The notes: generated by a model from the letters alone, not told the origin. Positions 10,563 through 22,799 are shown, counted from the first letter of the stretch. The stretch is DNA of 64,000 bases from Rhizophagus irregularis (GCF_026210795.1 NC_089438.1:3803501-3867500), one strand, 5' to 3'. Program-made: numbers and translations.

Positions 10563-12157
10563 ATAGAAATTTATGTCCGGTCTGACAAGCACTTTAATTT
10601 TTTTTGCCACAAAATTTAGCCGTTAAAATATCAAAATAAATTATATATTAGTAGGTCAAAACGACGATATTATCAGAAAAATGTAATTAAATTAGCTGAA
10701 TACTCTTGTTTCTTATCATTAATGTAACATAGTATGAACCATATCTTATGAACAATTTTATTTTCGTAATTTATCGTTATAAATTAAATAGTAATATGTA
10801 ATTTCTTTTAAATTTTTTTACATATAATAAAACCACAAATAAAAAAATAAATAAGTAAAAATTTAAAATTTACTAAATACATTAGCCTTCGCCAATTGAA
10901 ATGATTATTTATCATGCCAATTATTAGTGCACGTGTAAAATATGATTTAGAAAATTAATATATACTAATAACTGAAAGAATTTTCATCAACTAAAGAAAT
11001 TATTTATTTATAAAGGCGCGTTTAAGTGTAAGTAAAAAGATATAAACTTTATTAATTATCAGTGATTTAACTATATTATTAACAGTTAATATAACAGATA
11101 ACTCCAAATTTAATTCGATTGGTCCATTGCAATTATAATTGTTTTAAAATTAAGGATAATAGTTTAATGGAGATATCACATTATGCATGCGTAACAATTT
11201 TCTGTCACGTAATACTTCTTAGATATATATTTTTTTTATGATACACAATATTAAATAATTTGGCGTAAACGCACCACCTTTGCAGTTGACTAATTAATTT
11301 GATTTTGCGCCCTATATGTACACTTTGTCTTTGAAGTTTGTTAATGTTATTGTTTAATAATTTGTATAAACTGTTGTACCCAATGTTCAAATTGGAATCC
11401 ATACCCCAAACCTGACCATGCTCTAAACTTAAATAGGTTAATTCCTTACCTAATTAGGTTTGGAATCGGAGCTGGATTTTGAGCTACATAGCGATATACA
11501 CTGCGGCTTTCAATATACGATTGATCAACAAAATAAATAGAATTTAATGCAACATGTAAATTATCAAAAAATTATCAATCTAGCTGAATTGCTGAGTAAT
11601 ACAAATTTGTAGATTTGGCGTAACAAATGTTTATTACACACGGAACGTTAACTTTTTTAAAACAAAATAAGTACCTAAGTTCTTTATAATTTATCTCTAA
11701 CATATGAATGTTTTTTTGCTCTCTACATGTCATAAAGTCTAAATATTCTGCATTTTAAGATCAAATGAACCTAGAGATTATTATAAAATAGACAAAATGT
11801 GGAGTTAGAAGTAGTATTTTGAAACAGAAATTATTATGAAATTGTTTCTTTAAACAAAAATGTTAAAAAATCAGTACAAACAATCAATTCAAATGTTTTA
11901 TCATTTATTAAACAACATTTCAGTATATAGTAATTTCTTTTTTAAATTTTATATCCTATTTCTATTTTGTTTTTGAAGCTAATAGAACCCATACATAATC
12001 CGAACTACATATACTTGTAAAAACAAAAAAAACAAAATATGCAGAGTAGAATATAATAACTAATATAGGCTCGCCCTAAGATATAGAAAAACCATCTACC
12101 GTTCTAAATATGTTCTAAATTAACTACACGTGCAGGTAGAACAATATTCAAAAGGTA
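10563..12157. other. Intergenic AT-rich DNA
   Basis: No supported gene. A 65-codon minus-strand ORF (11402-11205) lies here but has no family resemblance or neighbouring exons. No clear repeat family. Confidence 0.4.
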
Positions 12158-12481
12158 ATGCAACCAAATGGTAAACTAAAGCAGACTATGATTCCCAAAT
12201 TCACTATTTATAGACTCCCAGATAATTCCAGGCAGTTTGAACAGGCCAAGCATGAAATGAATTTAACGTTTGAATGTACCCCTATTGTTATTTCATTACA
12301 ATCAGTGCCTACCGTCAGATGTGGATTGTCGCGTCAAAATGAAACTACCGAGTTATTTTTTGGTAGAACAGACGAGAATAATGGTGAATTTAGTTATGGT
12401 AAAGGTGGTAATATCAGAGGTAATCAGGCAGGGCCTGGAGTCAAAGATGTAAGTGGTGTAATTATCATATCGGTGCCTTGA
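12158..12481 (+). CDS. Unassigned 107-codon ORF of doubtful status
   Basis: The ORF starts MQPNGKLKQTMIPKFTIYRL and ends GVIIISVP. Base composition is less AT-rich than the surroundings and the reading frame has mixed residues, which suggests present or past coding. The opposite strand at 12540-12440 also reads plausibly (ENMIIVDGGKLSQGTDMII), so the true coding strand is uncertain. It may be a transposon gene fragment, given the LINE ORF1 relic and Tc1 element just downstream. Confidence 0.2.
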   Translation: MQPNGKLKQTMIPKFTIYRLPDNSRQFEQAKHEMNLTFECTPIVISLQSVPTVRCGLSRQNETTELFFGRTDENNGEFSYGKGGNIRGNQAGPGVKDVSGVIIISVP

Positions 12482-12976
12482 GACAACTTCCCGCCATCAA
12501 CAATAATCATGTTTTCACCATCAGAAGTGGAGGCATTCACTTAAAAAAACATCGACCCTGTTTAAAAGGTTGAGATCACTGAAATGAACGTGCGCTGGCA
12601 TATTCCGATAATTCTCTATAACCTGGACGTATAAAATGTACAAGATCAATTGAATAAATACCATTATCCTATCGTCTGATAATAATGGGATCGAACAGGA
12701 CAATTCCTTAATTTAAGACCATGGAAATCATAAGAGTGAAAGTGACTACCATTAGAGAAAGGTTGCAATTTTTATTTCTTTTTCGTTCTATTAACAATTC
12801 TTATCTAAGATTTTCAGATGCATTTTTCTTCTTCACTTAATGGTGGTCGAAGATGGTTGATAAATTTTCGTGTTGAATAGCTTTGATCAAATAATCGAAT
12901 TACATTCACCAATATGCAAATAGCACTCTATTTTTAAGGACTGTTTCAAAGTAATTTACATCATATATTTCATCGC

Positions 12977-13158
12977 GGCTATACTAATTTTCGCCCCCAG
13001 TTCCATTGATTCTGGCTGGTGAACCAGGTCCGATTGATCAACATTTGGAATTTTTTGATTTGTAATCATTAGTAATTATCCGGACCCATGTCTTCTGCCG
13101 TCATTACATAAAATCCAAGCTAATTTACATCGGATCCGAGGCGAAAATTAATATAGCC
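12977..13158. mobile_element. Small inverted-repeat MITE, ~182 bp
   Basis: GGCTATACTAATTTTCGCC at the left edge is mirrored by GGCGAAAATTAATATAGCC at the right edge. The interior has no coding capacity. A size under 200 bp with ~19-bp terminal inverted repeats is typical of MITEs. No obvious target duplication. Confidence 0.6.
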
Positions 13159-13439
13159 CGTAAGTCACAAACTGTCTAACAATACCAAACTTGGCATTAT
13201 TATATTCTTTGTAATATCTTTTTGCAAGCCACTGAAGTAACATCTCAATTGACACACTAGAGAATCTCTATCTTTGATTTTTTAAGAGTGATTTTACTAA
13301 GTACTATGGATTTATTAATTTGTTAGCTTGTAGACGCTCCTCATCCATACCTACAGGCCTATCCTGAAGGTAAAGCAAATATCTCGTCCTTCTGTATAGC
13401 TTCAGCTGGAGACGTCCCAAGTAAAACGGGTCTCCGAAT

Positions 13440-13600
13440 TATTTAGCTCATCCAGTGCAATGTTGGTTCAGCATCATACACGTTCATACGGACTGATATT
13501 TGTGCTTTATCTTGAAGGATATTTCCAAAATTTGTCCCCAATCCGATAGGATCCTAATATTTGATCGTAGGCCCAAGTCGCCGAGACGTCATGTAGTATG
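13440..13600 (-). pseudogene. Relic of a LINE ORF1-like (RRM-type) protein
   Basis: On the minus strand the piece SDWGQILEISFKIKHKYQSV (about 13547-13488) matches, nearly residue for residue, the middle of the ORF1 protein encoded at 59345-60688 (DWG, stop, VLEISFKTQHKYQSV). Upstream the frame reads TWAYDQILG against TWSHDLILD in the other copy. A stop follows at once and further sequence toward 13330 is frameshifted, so only a fragment survives. It helps interpret the other copy, since this relic has a sense codon (CAA) where that one has TGA. Confidence 0.65.
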
Positions 13601-13787
13601 TACTTGATTGAACCAGCATATGATTTTCATAAGCCATTGAAAGTGCGATATTAGATTGTTAGTATGTAAAACATTGCGCCAGTAGTTTGTATGAGGCGCA
13701 GCAGCGTACGAAAAATCCTCATATTTTTTTGTATAAAAATTTTATGTATGTTATCATTTTACTCATTAAATTGCAACTCAAAATATA

Positions 13788-15099
13788 CAGTGCCTGGAAA
13801 AAAGTCAGTAAGCACGTGATGTTGATCAATTTTAATGCGAATTTTTAAAATTAAATAATTCATAAATTACTACGCCAAATTTAATTTTTTTTTTTTTATT
13901 TGAAAGACAAAGCCTTCAACTTTTTATTAATACTTTGTTGGGTAACCTTTACTATTTATAACAGCAGAGATACGACGAGGCATGCTACTAATAAGATTTT
14001 GATATTTATCAGCTTCAATATTTGACCATTCCTCTTGAAGTATTTCCCATAAATTCTCCCTGTTTTTTGGTAATGGCTTATGTGCCCGCACCTGCCTTTC
14101 CAATTCATCCCATAAATGCTCTATAGGATTCAAATCTGGGCTCTGTGCGGGCCAAGGAAGGCTGTTTACTTCATTTTCTTCTTCCCAACTCTTAACCACC
14201 CTTGCAGTATGTATAGGGGCATTATCATCCTGAAAAATAAAATTTTCCTGATCGTCTAAATTATTAATAAATGGTAATAAATAATTTTCCAGTACATTCA
14301 TATATACTGTGGCTGTTATTTTACCTTCTAATTTAACTAATGGACCAAGATTGTTTTTTGAAAAACATCCCCAAACCATCACTCCTTGTTGACCTGACTT
14401 TACTGTAGGTATTAAACACTCAATATCATATTTTTCATGTGGCCTTCTCCAAACCAATCTCCTACCATTTCCTCTAAATAATTCAAATTTGGATTCGTCG
14501 CTCCAAATAACACTGTCCCACTCATTTATCCATAATTTTCGTTCTTTGGCCCAGTTGAGTCTTTTAATTCTATTTGTTTCAGTAACAAGAGGTTTTCTTA
14601 CTCCTACTCGACTATAAAAACCTTGTTCATGAAGATAATTAAGTAAAGTTTTTTTGCATACATGTGTGGAAGTAGAATCAACGAAATTCTCATGTAACTC
14701 CTGAAGGGTCATTTTCCTATCTTTTTTAAGAATTCTTATTAAATGTCGGCCATCCCTTTCTGTCATTTTAGGCGGTCTTCCAGTCCTAGGAGGGAGTGTT
14801 TCATCACCACGTATCTTGTAAGTAGAAATAACCTTATGAATGGTACAACTGGGACAATTTAATGCTTCAGCTATCTTTCGTTCACTTACTCCACATTTCC
14901 AAGCTCCAATGACTTCTCCACGTTCAAAAATTGTAAGTTCTCTTCGTTTGCAAGACATAGTAGTTAAAGAAGGTTCTAAACAACGCATGGGAAAAAATTG
15001 GAGACAAATTTATAATAAAATGATCGACAAAACTGGTTTTAAAGTTAAACAAATAAATGATCTACAGTCACGTGCTTACTGACTTATTTCCAGGCACTG
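13788..15099. mobile_element. Complete-looking Tc1/mariner element, 1312 bp
   Basis: Terminal inverted repeats of about 32 bp start CAGTGCCTGGAAA and differ at one position; they are flanked by TA duplications at 13786-13787 and 15100-15101. One uninterrupted transposase gene fills the interior on the minus strand. All parts needed for a mobile Tc1 element are visible. Confidence 0.9.
13927..14988 (-). CDS. Tc1-family transposase, DD34E, 353 aa
   Basis: Cut-and-paste transposase that would bind the flanking inverted repeats and insert at TA. The N-terminus has paired helix-turn-helix domains (about residues 14-120), with the basic linker PPRTGRPPKMTERD between them. The catalytic DDE domain shows WSDESKFELF, FQDDNAPIHTA and SPDLNPIEHLWDEL, with 34 residues between the second Asp and the Glu. 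No stop or frameshift breaks it. Either the first ATG (14988) or the internal one at 14958 (MSCKRRELT) could be the true start; the second fits usual Tc1 N-termini better. Activity cannot be judged from sequence alone. Confidence 0.93.
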   Translation of the reverse strand: MRCLEPSLTTMSCKRRELTIFERGEVIGAWKCGVSERKIAEALNCPSCTIHKVISTYKIRGDETLPPRTGRPPKMTERDGRHLIRILKKDRKMTLQELHENFVDSTSTHVCKKTLLNYLHEQGFYSRVGVRKPLVTETNRIKRLNWAKERKLWINEWDSVIWSDESKFELFRGNGRRLVWRRPHEKYDIECLIPTVKSGQQGVMVWGCFSKNNLGPLVKLEGKITATVYMNVLENYLLPFINNLDDQENFIFQDDNAPIHTARVVKSWEEENEVNSLPWPAQSPDLNPIEHLWDELERQVRAHKPLPKNRENLWEILQEEWSNIEADKYQNLISSMPRRISAVINSKGYPTKY

Positions 15100-15101
15100 T
15101 A

Positions 15102-16369
15102 CATAATCTATGAAAATAAATAGAAACGGTACTTTAGAGGAATTGAGTGATTAAAAGGAGAAAAGCACCAATTAGGAAGTTGGGCTTTTGGACAAAAATT
15201 TGGATAATCGATAGATCAAATGATCAATCCCAGAAGTTTTAGCTTAGGTGGTACAGAAATGTCAGCGGATAGAAAATAACACATGACTTGTTCATGTATC
15301 ACGTGGATTATATGTTTTGTGATTCATCGCTTGGCCATCGCAAAAGATCCAATTATGTGGATATTGTAATTTGATATTAAGCACTGCCCGACAAAATGAA
15401 ATTGAAAACAAACGTAAAAAAAATAGTAATATGTTGTAAGTTCGTCAAGATTTTTATGAAAAATATATTCCTAAGATTATGGGCATAAATTTTCCAGTAT
15501 TAAAAGATGTAAATTTCCTTTAAAATTACGTAATATTCATGCTCCAATTGCTCCAAGAACTAACATCAAATTCACTATCACATGGCGTATAACCCGCATT
15601 GCTGGTGTTTGAACTTTGAAGTTATGCGGTGACAATTAATATGTGACAAATAAGTTTCCACACCAAAAAACTGTCTCTCAGATAATGACAACGCGGCTTC
15701 GGTGATGAATATTACATGATAGTGAAAATTTGATGGTGTTACTGAGGAAGATGACTGCATGTCTTTTGCTGTTGCATTGGGTTTGGATTCATTTTATAAA
15801 TAAATATATACATAATAAACTGGTTTATTTTTTATTATCAAATGTACGTATGTATCTTATTATAATAAATTATATCGATATTATATTCATCTTAATTGAA
15901 ATAAAATATAAATATATCGGAGGAAAATAAGATTTCTTTATTACACTCTCGGATATTTGTAATCAAAATTCTATGATTATATAACTGATAATAAGAAAAA
16001 AAAATAATTTTGTAAATTTCTTTTATTTAAAATATATAAATATATATATATATAATGAGCTATCTGTTTAAGTGTAACATTGTTAATTCACTAACATATA
16101 AAATTACAAACTATGAATTCTGAATTATGTCACATCTTATCACTCTATTCTTATAATAATTTTTTTAGATGTAATATCGTTTATATATAATTTGTATGTA
16201 TAGAATTCCAAAAAATACGCCTATACTGAAATAAACTTACTACTGATCTTGACGAAATTTTATTACATCATTAAACTTGGAGACATAATAGTTGTAGTAA
16301 CAAATGGCTAAATAAAAAATATAAAATTTAAAAGAACAAAACTTTTTAATTTTCTTCTTATCTATATTT
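15102..16369. other. AT-rich DNA without supported gene
   Basis: Only short ORFs, for example 15760-15578 minus and 15730-15930 plus, with no family resemblance. 15930-16360 is extremely AT-rich with TA runs. Nothing recognised. Confidence 0.45.
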
Positions 16370-17000
16370 TTTATAACTCACCACTAAAATACCAACGTTT
16401 CTTTAAAATTTTAGTAGACAGCAACGTTTGTTTAAATTGATCATAAAAATCTAGTTGCGAAGAGGTCATTAAACCACAATTTCCTATTTCTCTTAAGTTT
16501 TTATAGCTATAATTTTTCATAATATTATTTAATCTATCAAAATTTCTAGGTTGCTCGTTTTGTTACATATGAGATATAACTATTAATGGTGACATACCAA
16601 AAAAACCTCCTATACATCCTGATAATGATGCACAAAAAATTTTTTTGTATAAGGTAATTGTTTACATTATATGTATTATACTGTATGTTAAGATATAAAA
16701 ATGTTTAATTTATTTACTTTGAATCTTTTGGTATAGTATTTTTTTTAAATCTAACATAAATACCAAATCTCAACATAAAATAAATGATTTGCCCGAATAT
16801 TCCTCTATATAATCCTCTAATACATCCATATGTTACTATATCATATATGTTCCATTGCTAAATTAACCATTGATTATCTTGTTACTGAATTATTAAAAAT
16901 GGGTTTGTTGCTATTTGTCTTGTTGCTAACGGGCTAACCTACGGATGATTAATATTGCCAATGATGATGCTACTCCTTAAATAAAAAAGGAGTTTAAATT
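16370..17000 (-). pseudogene. Decayed mitochondrial carrier, dicarboxylate-carrier-like
   Basis: Reading the minus strand in shifting frames gives GVASSLAILIIRRLA, then MEHIYDIVTYGCIRGLYRG, FGQIIYFMLRFGIYVRFK, SLSGCIGGFFGMSPLIVIS, and finally GLMTSSQLDFYDQFKQTLLS with a stop near 16380. The order matches an SLC25 protein of the dicarboxylate carrier type: first repeat, G-I-R-G-L-Y helix segment, RFGIYE-like motif, second repeat, and the conserved MTSSQLASYDQ region. The P-x-D/E-x-x-R/K signatures are mutated and there are several stops, so it is not functional. These proteins normally exchange dicarboxylates and phosphate across the inner mitochondrial membrane. Confidence 0.65.
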
Positions 17001-17655
17001 CGTAAAATCTAATTCTATGGGCAGAATTAAGATTATTAATAATTAAGTTTTAAATATAGAATTTAATTTTAAAATATATTTTAACGTAGTATCTGCAAAG
17101 ACAGGTCCCGCGGAATAACCCACAAGGATGTAATCCTTTGCCACCAGACCTAATGCATTTGGGTTAAAATAATAATTTATTTCCGAGTTCATTAGTTAAT
17201 ACAAAAATAATAAAAATGAAAAATTAAAAAAAAAGAATCGATAAAAAAAAAAATTTCTAATTTGCGTCGATGAATAAATATGATCTGCAATTTTCCCTAA
17301 ATTAGATCAATTATATTTTCCCAAATAAGATATTCTTTAATATCTGGCCCAGCAAAATACATCATAGTATAATGTCATTGCGGACGCCTTAAAGTAATAT
17401 TTACCAATAGTTTAAGGTCATACGGACCGCAGTAAACTAAATTTAAAACATATTTTGAAAATAGAATCTGAAACAGGGTGAATTATCTAGCTTCCAATAA
17501 TGGGATGGTAACAATATACCTCACTCAATGTTTTATAGATTGGCTTTTAATTTGAGAAACAAAATTATTTTAACAATTAACAATTATTTTAGTCAGATCT
17601 TAACAATCAGTAAATATCTGACAGGATGATCAGAACTTAATATGGAATTACCATA
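17001..17655. other. Left flank of the giant element
   Basis: AT-rich, no gene. An imperfect inverted repeat (TGCGGACGCCTTAAA ... GTTTAAGGTCATACGGACCGC, about 17378-17446) and a small palindrome (AAGGATGTAATCCTT, 17125) are the only structures noticed. Confidence 0.4.
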
Positions 17656-17663
17656 TATATATA

Positions 17664-17773
17664 CACCCCAGCCAAATGATCGACATAGTTTATAAGCTGG
17701 ATGTTCGTGCGCTAACTTATAGCTTATAAACTGCCCATGGGCATATGTAGCCCACGGGATCTGATTGGTTCAG
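17664..17773 (+). repeat. Left terminal inverted repeat of the giant element
   Basis: Unique, non-satellite part of the terminus. It contains two internal inverted pairs: TTTATAAGCTGG / TAGCTTATAAACTG, and GCCCATGGGC followed by TAGCCCACGGGATCTGATT. It matches 36311-36420 in reverse complement. Confidence 0.88.
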
Positions 17774-19575
17774 AATGAGGACAATAATGTCCCCGTAATT
17801 ATGGACTATGTTGCGCCTTCAGTTTAAAAATGAGGACAATAATGTCCTCGTAATTATGGACTATGATAGTCCTTCAGTTTAAAAATGAGGACAATAATGT
17901 CCTCATAATTATGGACTGTGATAGTCCTTTAGTTTAAAAATGAGGACAATAATGTCCTCGTAATTATGGACTATGAAGTGCCTTCAATTTAAAAATGAGG
18001 ACAATAATGTCCTCGTAATTATGGACTATGATATGCCTTCAGTTTAAAAATGAGGACAATAATGTCCTCGTAATTATGGACAATGACATGCCTTCAGTTT
18101 AAAAATGAGGACAGTAATGTCCTCGTAATTATGGACTATGATGCGCCTTCAGTTTAAAAATGAGGACAATAATGTCCTAACGTAATTATGGACTATGACA
18201 AACCTTCAGTTTAAAAATGAGGACAATAATGTCCTCGTAATTATGGACTATGAAGTGCCTTCAATTTAAAAATGAGGACAATAATGTCCTCGTAATTATG
18301 GACTATGATATGCCTTCAGTTTAAAAATGAGGACAATAATGTCCTCGTAATTATGGACAATGACATGCCTTCAGTTTAAAAATGAGGACAATAATGTCCT
18401 CATAATTATGGACTATGATGTGCCTTGAGGACAATAATGTCCTAACGTAATTATGGACTATGACAAACCTTCAGTTTAAAAATGAGGACAATAATGTCCT
18501 CGTAATTATGGACTATGATGCGCCTTCAGTTTAAAAATGAGGACAATGTCCTCATAATTATGGACTATGATAGACCTTCAGTTTAAAAATGAGGACAATA
18601 ATGTCCTCATAATTATGGACAATGACATGCCTTCAGTTTAAAAATGAGGACAATAATGTCCTCATAATTATGGACTATGATGTGCCTTCAGTTTAAAAAT
18701 GAGGACAATAATGTCCTAACGTAATTATGGACTATGACAAACCTTCAGTTTAAAAATTAGGACAATAATGTCCTCGTAATTATGGACTATGATGCGCCTT
18801 CAGTTCAAAAATGAGGACAATGTCCTCATAATTATGGACTATGATAGACCTTCAGTTTAAAAATGAGGACAATAATGTCCTAACGTAATTATGGACTATG
18901 ATAAACCTTCAGTTTAAAAATGAGGACAATAATGTCCTCGTAATCATGGACTATGATGCGCCTTCAGTTTAAAATGAGGACAATAATGTCCTCATAATTA
19001 TGGACTATGATGCGCCTTCAGCTTAAAAATGAGGACAATAATGTCCTCATAATTATGGACTATGATGCGCCTTCAATTTAAAAATGAGGACAATAATGTC
19101 CTCATAATTATGGACTATGGTAGACCCTTCAGTTTAAAAATGAGGACAATAATATTCTCATAATTATGGACTATGTTGGGCTTTAGTTTAAAAATTAGGA
19201 CAATAATGTCCCTATACATCATGGCGGATTTATAGAATACCCAAAAATTTGTCTGTCATGTCAAATTAAATAAATATTAGATGAGGTATTATTTTAGTCA
19301 TCAAATTTCTATTTAAGTCCCAAATTTATTAGTGAACAGTCAAAAATGAGTTCTAAAAAATTTTTTTGTACCTTAAATCTTGCATCTAACCAATTTTCCC
19401 ATTATCTAACCAATTATTTCAGTATTAAAGGCACATCATTATTTGACATTTTTTAGGAAAAAGCTTAATGTTTTGGTAAGTCAATTTTGATTTCTGAGGG
19501 CGCAGCAGGATTTTTGCCAAATTTCATAAATCCGCTGCAATAAATGATGGACTATGATGGACTTCAGTTTAAAAA
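17774..19575 (+). repeat. Left subterminal satellite array, ~27 units of ~55 bp
   Basis: Each unit reads TGAGGACAATAATGTCCTCG, then TAATTATGGACTATGATGCG, CCTTCAGTTTAAAAA. The core GAGGACA-ATAA-TGTCCTC is a 7-bp palindrome arm pair and is the best conserved part, while the segment after GACTATG varies (GCG, AAG, CATG, TAGA). Some units are shortened to GGACAATGTCC. A higher-order repeat of about 277 bp is visible (17970-18240 against 18247-18520). A MITE interrupts the inner end at 19218-19548. Confidence 0.92.
19218..19548. mobile_element. MITE copy 1 inside the satellite array
   Basis: Ends ATCATGGCGGATTTATAGAAT and ATTTCATAAATCCGCTGCAATAA form terminal inverted repeats. Satellite sequence resumes right after it (GGACTATGATGGACTTCAG), so it inserted into the array. 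It is closely related to 26704-26967, sharing TTTGTCTGTCATGTCAAATT and CCCAAATTTATTAGTGAACA. No coding sequence. Confidence 0.7.
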
Positions 19576-20240
19576 TAAAGGAAAAAATTATATAGTGGAA
19601 CGGAAAGTTCACTATGACGAGCTTTGACTGTATAACTTTAGTTGCTTATTTAAATTTTTTTTTACTAGCTAGTACTAGTATTTTTAATTATCCAATCAAA
19701 ATTATAGTCCAGAGTTTAAGTATTAAATAAGTTGCAAATTCAACTGTAAAGTTCTTTAATTAATTGCATATGGTTTAATATATTTAATTTCAATTTTTAT
19801 ATAATGATAATATACATGATTTAAAATGTACAATTAGCTTACTGGTATATAATGAATTGGTCTGTTCTGTTCTGATCCAGTCTGGTTTTAACAAAACTAG
19901 TCTTTTAACTAGAACTGGATCAAATCAGCCTTTGAGCCATTTTAAAGATTGTTCTTTAGACTGGTATAAAACTGAAATTATTTTGCTATATGTATGTAGC
20001 TTTGACTTAATCAGAAAGACAATGAAATTATCAGTCATAACTTAACAGTCATTATTTAATTATATCTAATTTGTAATAAACTGATATGAAATTTGAAATA
20101 TGAAATTTTAATATTATATGATAATGAAATTAAATCATTTTATTGGATGAAAAATTTATAACCTTGGATTAAAGACCATAATAACCAGTTCTAGAACTGG
20201 GGAAATTATTTTATTACCAACTATAATGCTAACTATTCTA
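19576..20240. other. Spacer between the left array and the HMG-like gene
   Basis: AT-rich. 19857-20200 contains GGTCTG/CCAGTC and AACTAGAACTGG words resembling the ends of the hAT-like MITE at 46127-46684, so it may be a degenerate relative. No gene seen. Confidence 0.4.
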
Positions 20241-21705
20241 CTATTCACTCAAATTATTTATCTTAAAATATATGTTATTTAAATTACTTAATATCTTTTT
20301 CTTATCTTCAGTACTTAAATCAGAATAATTACAGAATAAAACATCTTCAGGCCATCCTATTATAGTATATTTAGTTTGGTTATACCAATTTTTATAGGGT
20401 ATTCTTTCTTTTGTTATCAAATCTATAATTAATTAAGTATAATTATTATTAACTTTCCATTATATTTAAAATTATAATTATTACTTACTAAATTTCTCTT
20501 GTAAATATTTTCTAACTTTATCACGTGCATTCTTACTATTTGGACATTCTTTATCAATAATAGATAATTGATCATCTGCACTTTCTATCATAGTTATATC
20601 CTCTATATCTTTTTGAAATGTAACTTGTTTAATAATTTCATTTTTAGCTGATACAGAATAATATAAAAAGTTAGTTAATTTTTATAACATTTGTATAAAA
20701 TAATATTATTATACCTGATTTTTTTAAACAAGAAAAATGATAAAAACTGTTATGAATTTCGTCTAGTTTTAAGCAGGACTTGTAAAATTCTTCACCAACT
20801 GGAGTTCCAAAATAAGAGATGTTCAATTCTTTGCTTAAAGGAATCACAAGTGTCAAAAATTCTACATCACAGGTAATTTGTAAAGTTCGATACTAGAAAT
20901 CAAGCATTTAATAATTAATTATATAGAATTTTATATTTTAACTGATAATCTAATAATATATATACATACCAATTTTCTAATTTCACAAATTTGTTTATTT
21001 AATTCAGCTTTGCGAAGTCTTATACTTTCTATTAATTTTGGTTCTTTATTGAATCTATTTTCAGATAATTCTTCAGCTCTGTTTTTAAAAGAATTCAATT
21101 GTTCTTTATTAAGCAATGCATATTCTTCAGCACATTGTTTTTGAGCTCCTGGAGTAGTAACTTTAATTTCTAGTAAATATATAATTCTTTTAATAAGTAA
21201 ATATTTTATGATAAATTAAACCAATAATATTTATAGAACATACTATTTTTTTTGAACCATTCAGTTTGAAATGTATTCCATGAACTAATACTGCGAGTCT
21301 TTTTTGGTGCTGGTTCTCGATTATCTTTCATGATACTCTATAATTTATAAAAAATTTGGTCAAATCAAAATAAATTATTCTTTGAATTGTATTCAAAATT
21401 TTTAACCTTTATAAATGCTAGCTCAAGTTGGCATTCATCAGATAACATTTGGATTTCTGCATCATGTTTTTGTTGTAAAGCAATAATCTTTTCATATTTT
21501 TCCTGTGTAAGACCTAAATTAAATTAATTAACTTAAATATAAACTGAAAGTATAAAGTATTTTAATATTTAAAACATTATATTGTAATTACCATCGCCTT
21601 TTTCTTTGAAAAGTTGATCACTAAAAGAATCAGATATGAGATATTAATACAAGGTAAATAATTTTTAAACAGTATATCAAAAAAACTTTACGTTGAAATA
21701 TCCAT
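20241..21705 (-). CDS. Eight-exon HMG-box-like protein carried by the giant element, 320 aa
   Basis: Hand-built model, exons (minus): 21705-21692, 21620-21592, 21513-21407, 21337-21244, 21169-20970, 20892-20715, 20647-20489, 20422-20241. All introns are GT-AG, 66-78 bp, and the 963-nt reading frame has no stop before TAG at 20241. The protein starts MDISTDQLFKEKGDG, has a charged helix (residues about 17-50), then KKTRSISSWNTFQTEWFKKN through QLNSFKNRAEELSENR (about 62-115), which resembles an HMG box: aromatic first helix, basic surface, third helix with KNRAEEL. A coiled stretch and a C-terminal conserved-looking part (KNWYNQTKYTIIGWPEDV) follow. A role in element DNA binding or regulation is inference; it could also be captured host cargo. 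The HMG assignment is by pattern, not alignment. Confidence 0.8.
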
Positions 21706-22079
21706 TATGAGATGGGTGTAAAGAGATTAAATGATCAAAAAGATGAAAAGATTGTGATGAAAAAAGCATGAAAATGTTATTTTAATTGGCTGTCAGCTAT
21801 TTTGATCAAGAATTATGATTGGCTAATAATCACCTGAAACAAACAAACAATCATTTGTACAATAAATAACGAAAAAAATATGATTCAAAGTTTTGGTGAC
21901 ATACTTTTAATTACTAACTTATCAAATTGCTTCTCTTTACTGAATTTTTAGAAAGCTTACTTATTCACTGTTAGGGTATTTAACTCATTACCATTTCTAA
22001 TATTTTCTCATTTTATTTTTTTAATAATTTTACTATTTTCTGAATTTTTTTGTTTTTATTATTTATACTTAACTCCTCT

Positions 22080-22700
22080 GTTTCTCTATCACTTCTTTTA
22101 TCCTTCTCTAATCAAGAATCCCCTTATCTTTTAATCCAATTCACCTATGCTTTGAGACTTCTCAGAACTTACTACTTCTTGACATCTCATTTTCCAAATT
22201 TTTTCATATATATACGTCAAATATAAGTCACAACATATCTTCAACATCTTTGAATCATCTACTTTACAATGTTTATATTGCCAAATCTTGATGTTAGAAA
22301 GTCCACGCATTATCTCATATAGTAAATTCTTAATGTAAATAATCTTGATTTAACATTACTATGTTGTAAAGCTTTTCTCTTTCTTTATTATCTTCTGTAA
22401 TTACATTGACTGCATCTATCCATAAATTAATAGAAGAATCTTGTTACAATGCTACTATATAGTAGTATGATCCCATGTTTCTGTTTCTTCATTACATCTT
22501 ATACATTTCTCTGAAGAAGTTCCAAAAACTTTCCTTTGATATAATATTTCATATGTTGGCAATGTTTAAAGAAACTTTTTGATCCTAAAAGCTCTAATTT
22601 GAGTATCCATCGCATTAGTTGATGATTTTGATACACTTGTTTCATTACGAATTATCATAAACAAAATTGGCCAATTGATGTTAACTTATATTAGTTACAA
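22080..22700 (-). pseudogene. Decayed LINE reverse-transcriptase C-terminus (fragment 1)
   Basis: The minus strand reads TQIRAFRIKKFLKTLPTYEI and then EKCIRCNEETETWDHT, the Cys-Cys-His motif found at the C-terminus of glomeromycete LINE polyproteins. Stops and frameshifts surround it. It is separate from the next fragment, which has its own copy of this motif. Confidence 0.6.
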
Positions 22701-22799
22701 ATAGCTGTTCTAATTATTTTAATAACATAATTTCTTTCTTATTGTTAAGACTACTAAGGTCTTTGGCCCATTTCTATAACAACCTTCCATATTTTATTT

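Noticed and set aside
17774-19575. Could the regularly spaced repeats be a CRISPR array?
   Set aside because: The 55-bp unit is one continuous satellite repeat with no variable spacers of constant length, and the DNA is eukaryotic with spliced genes.
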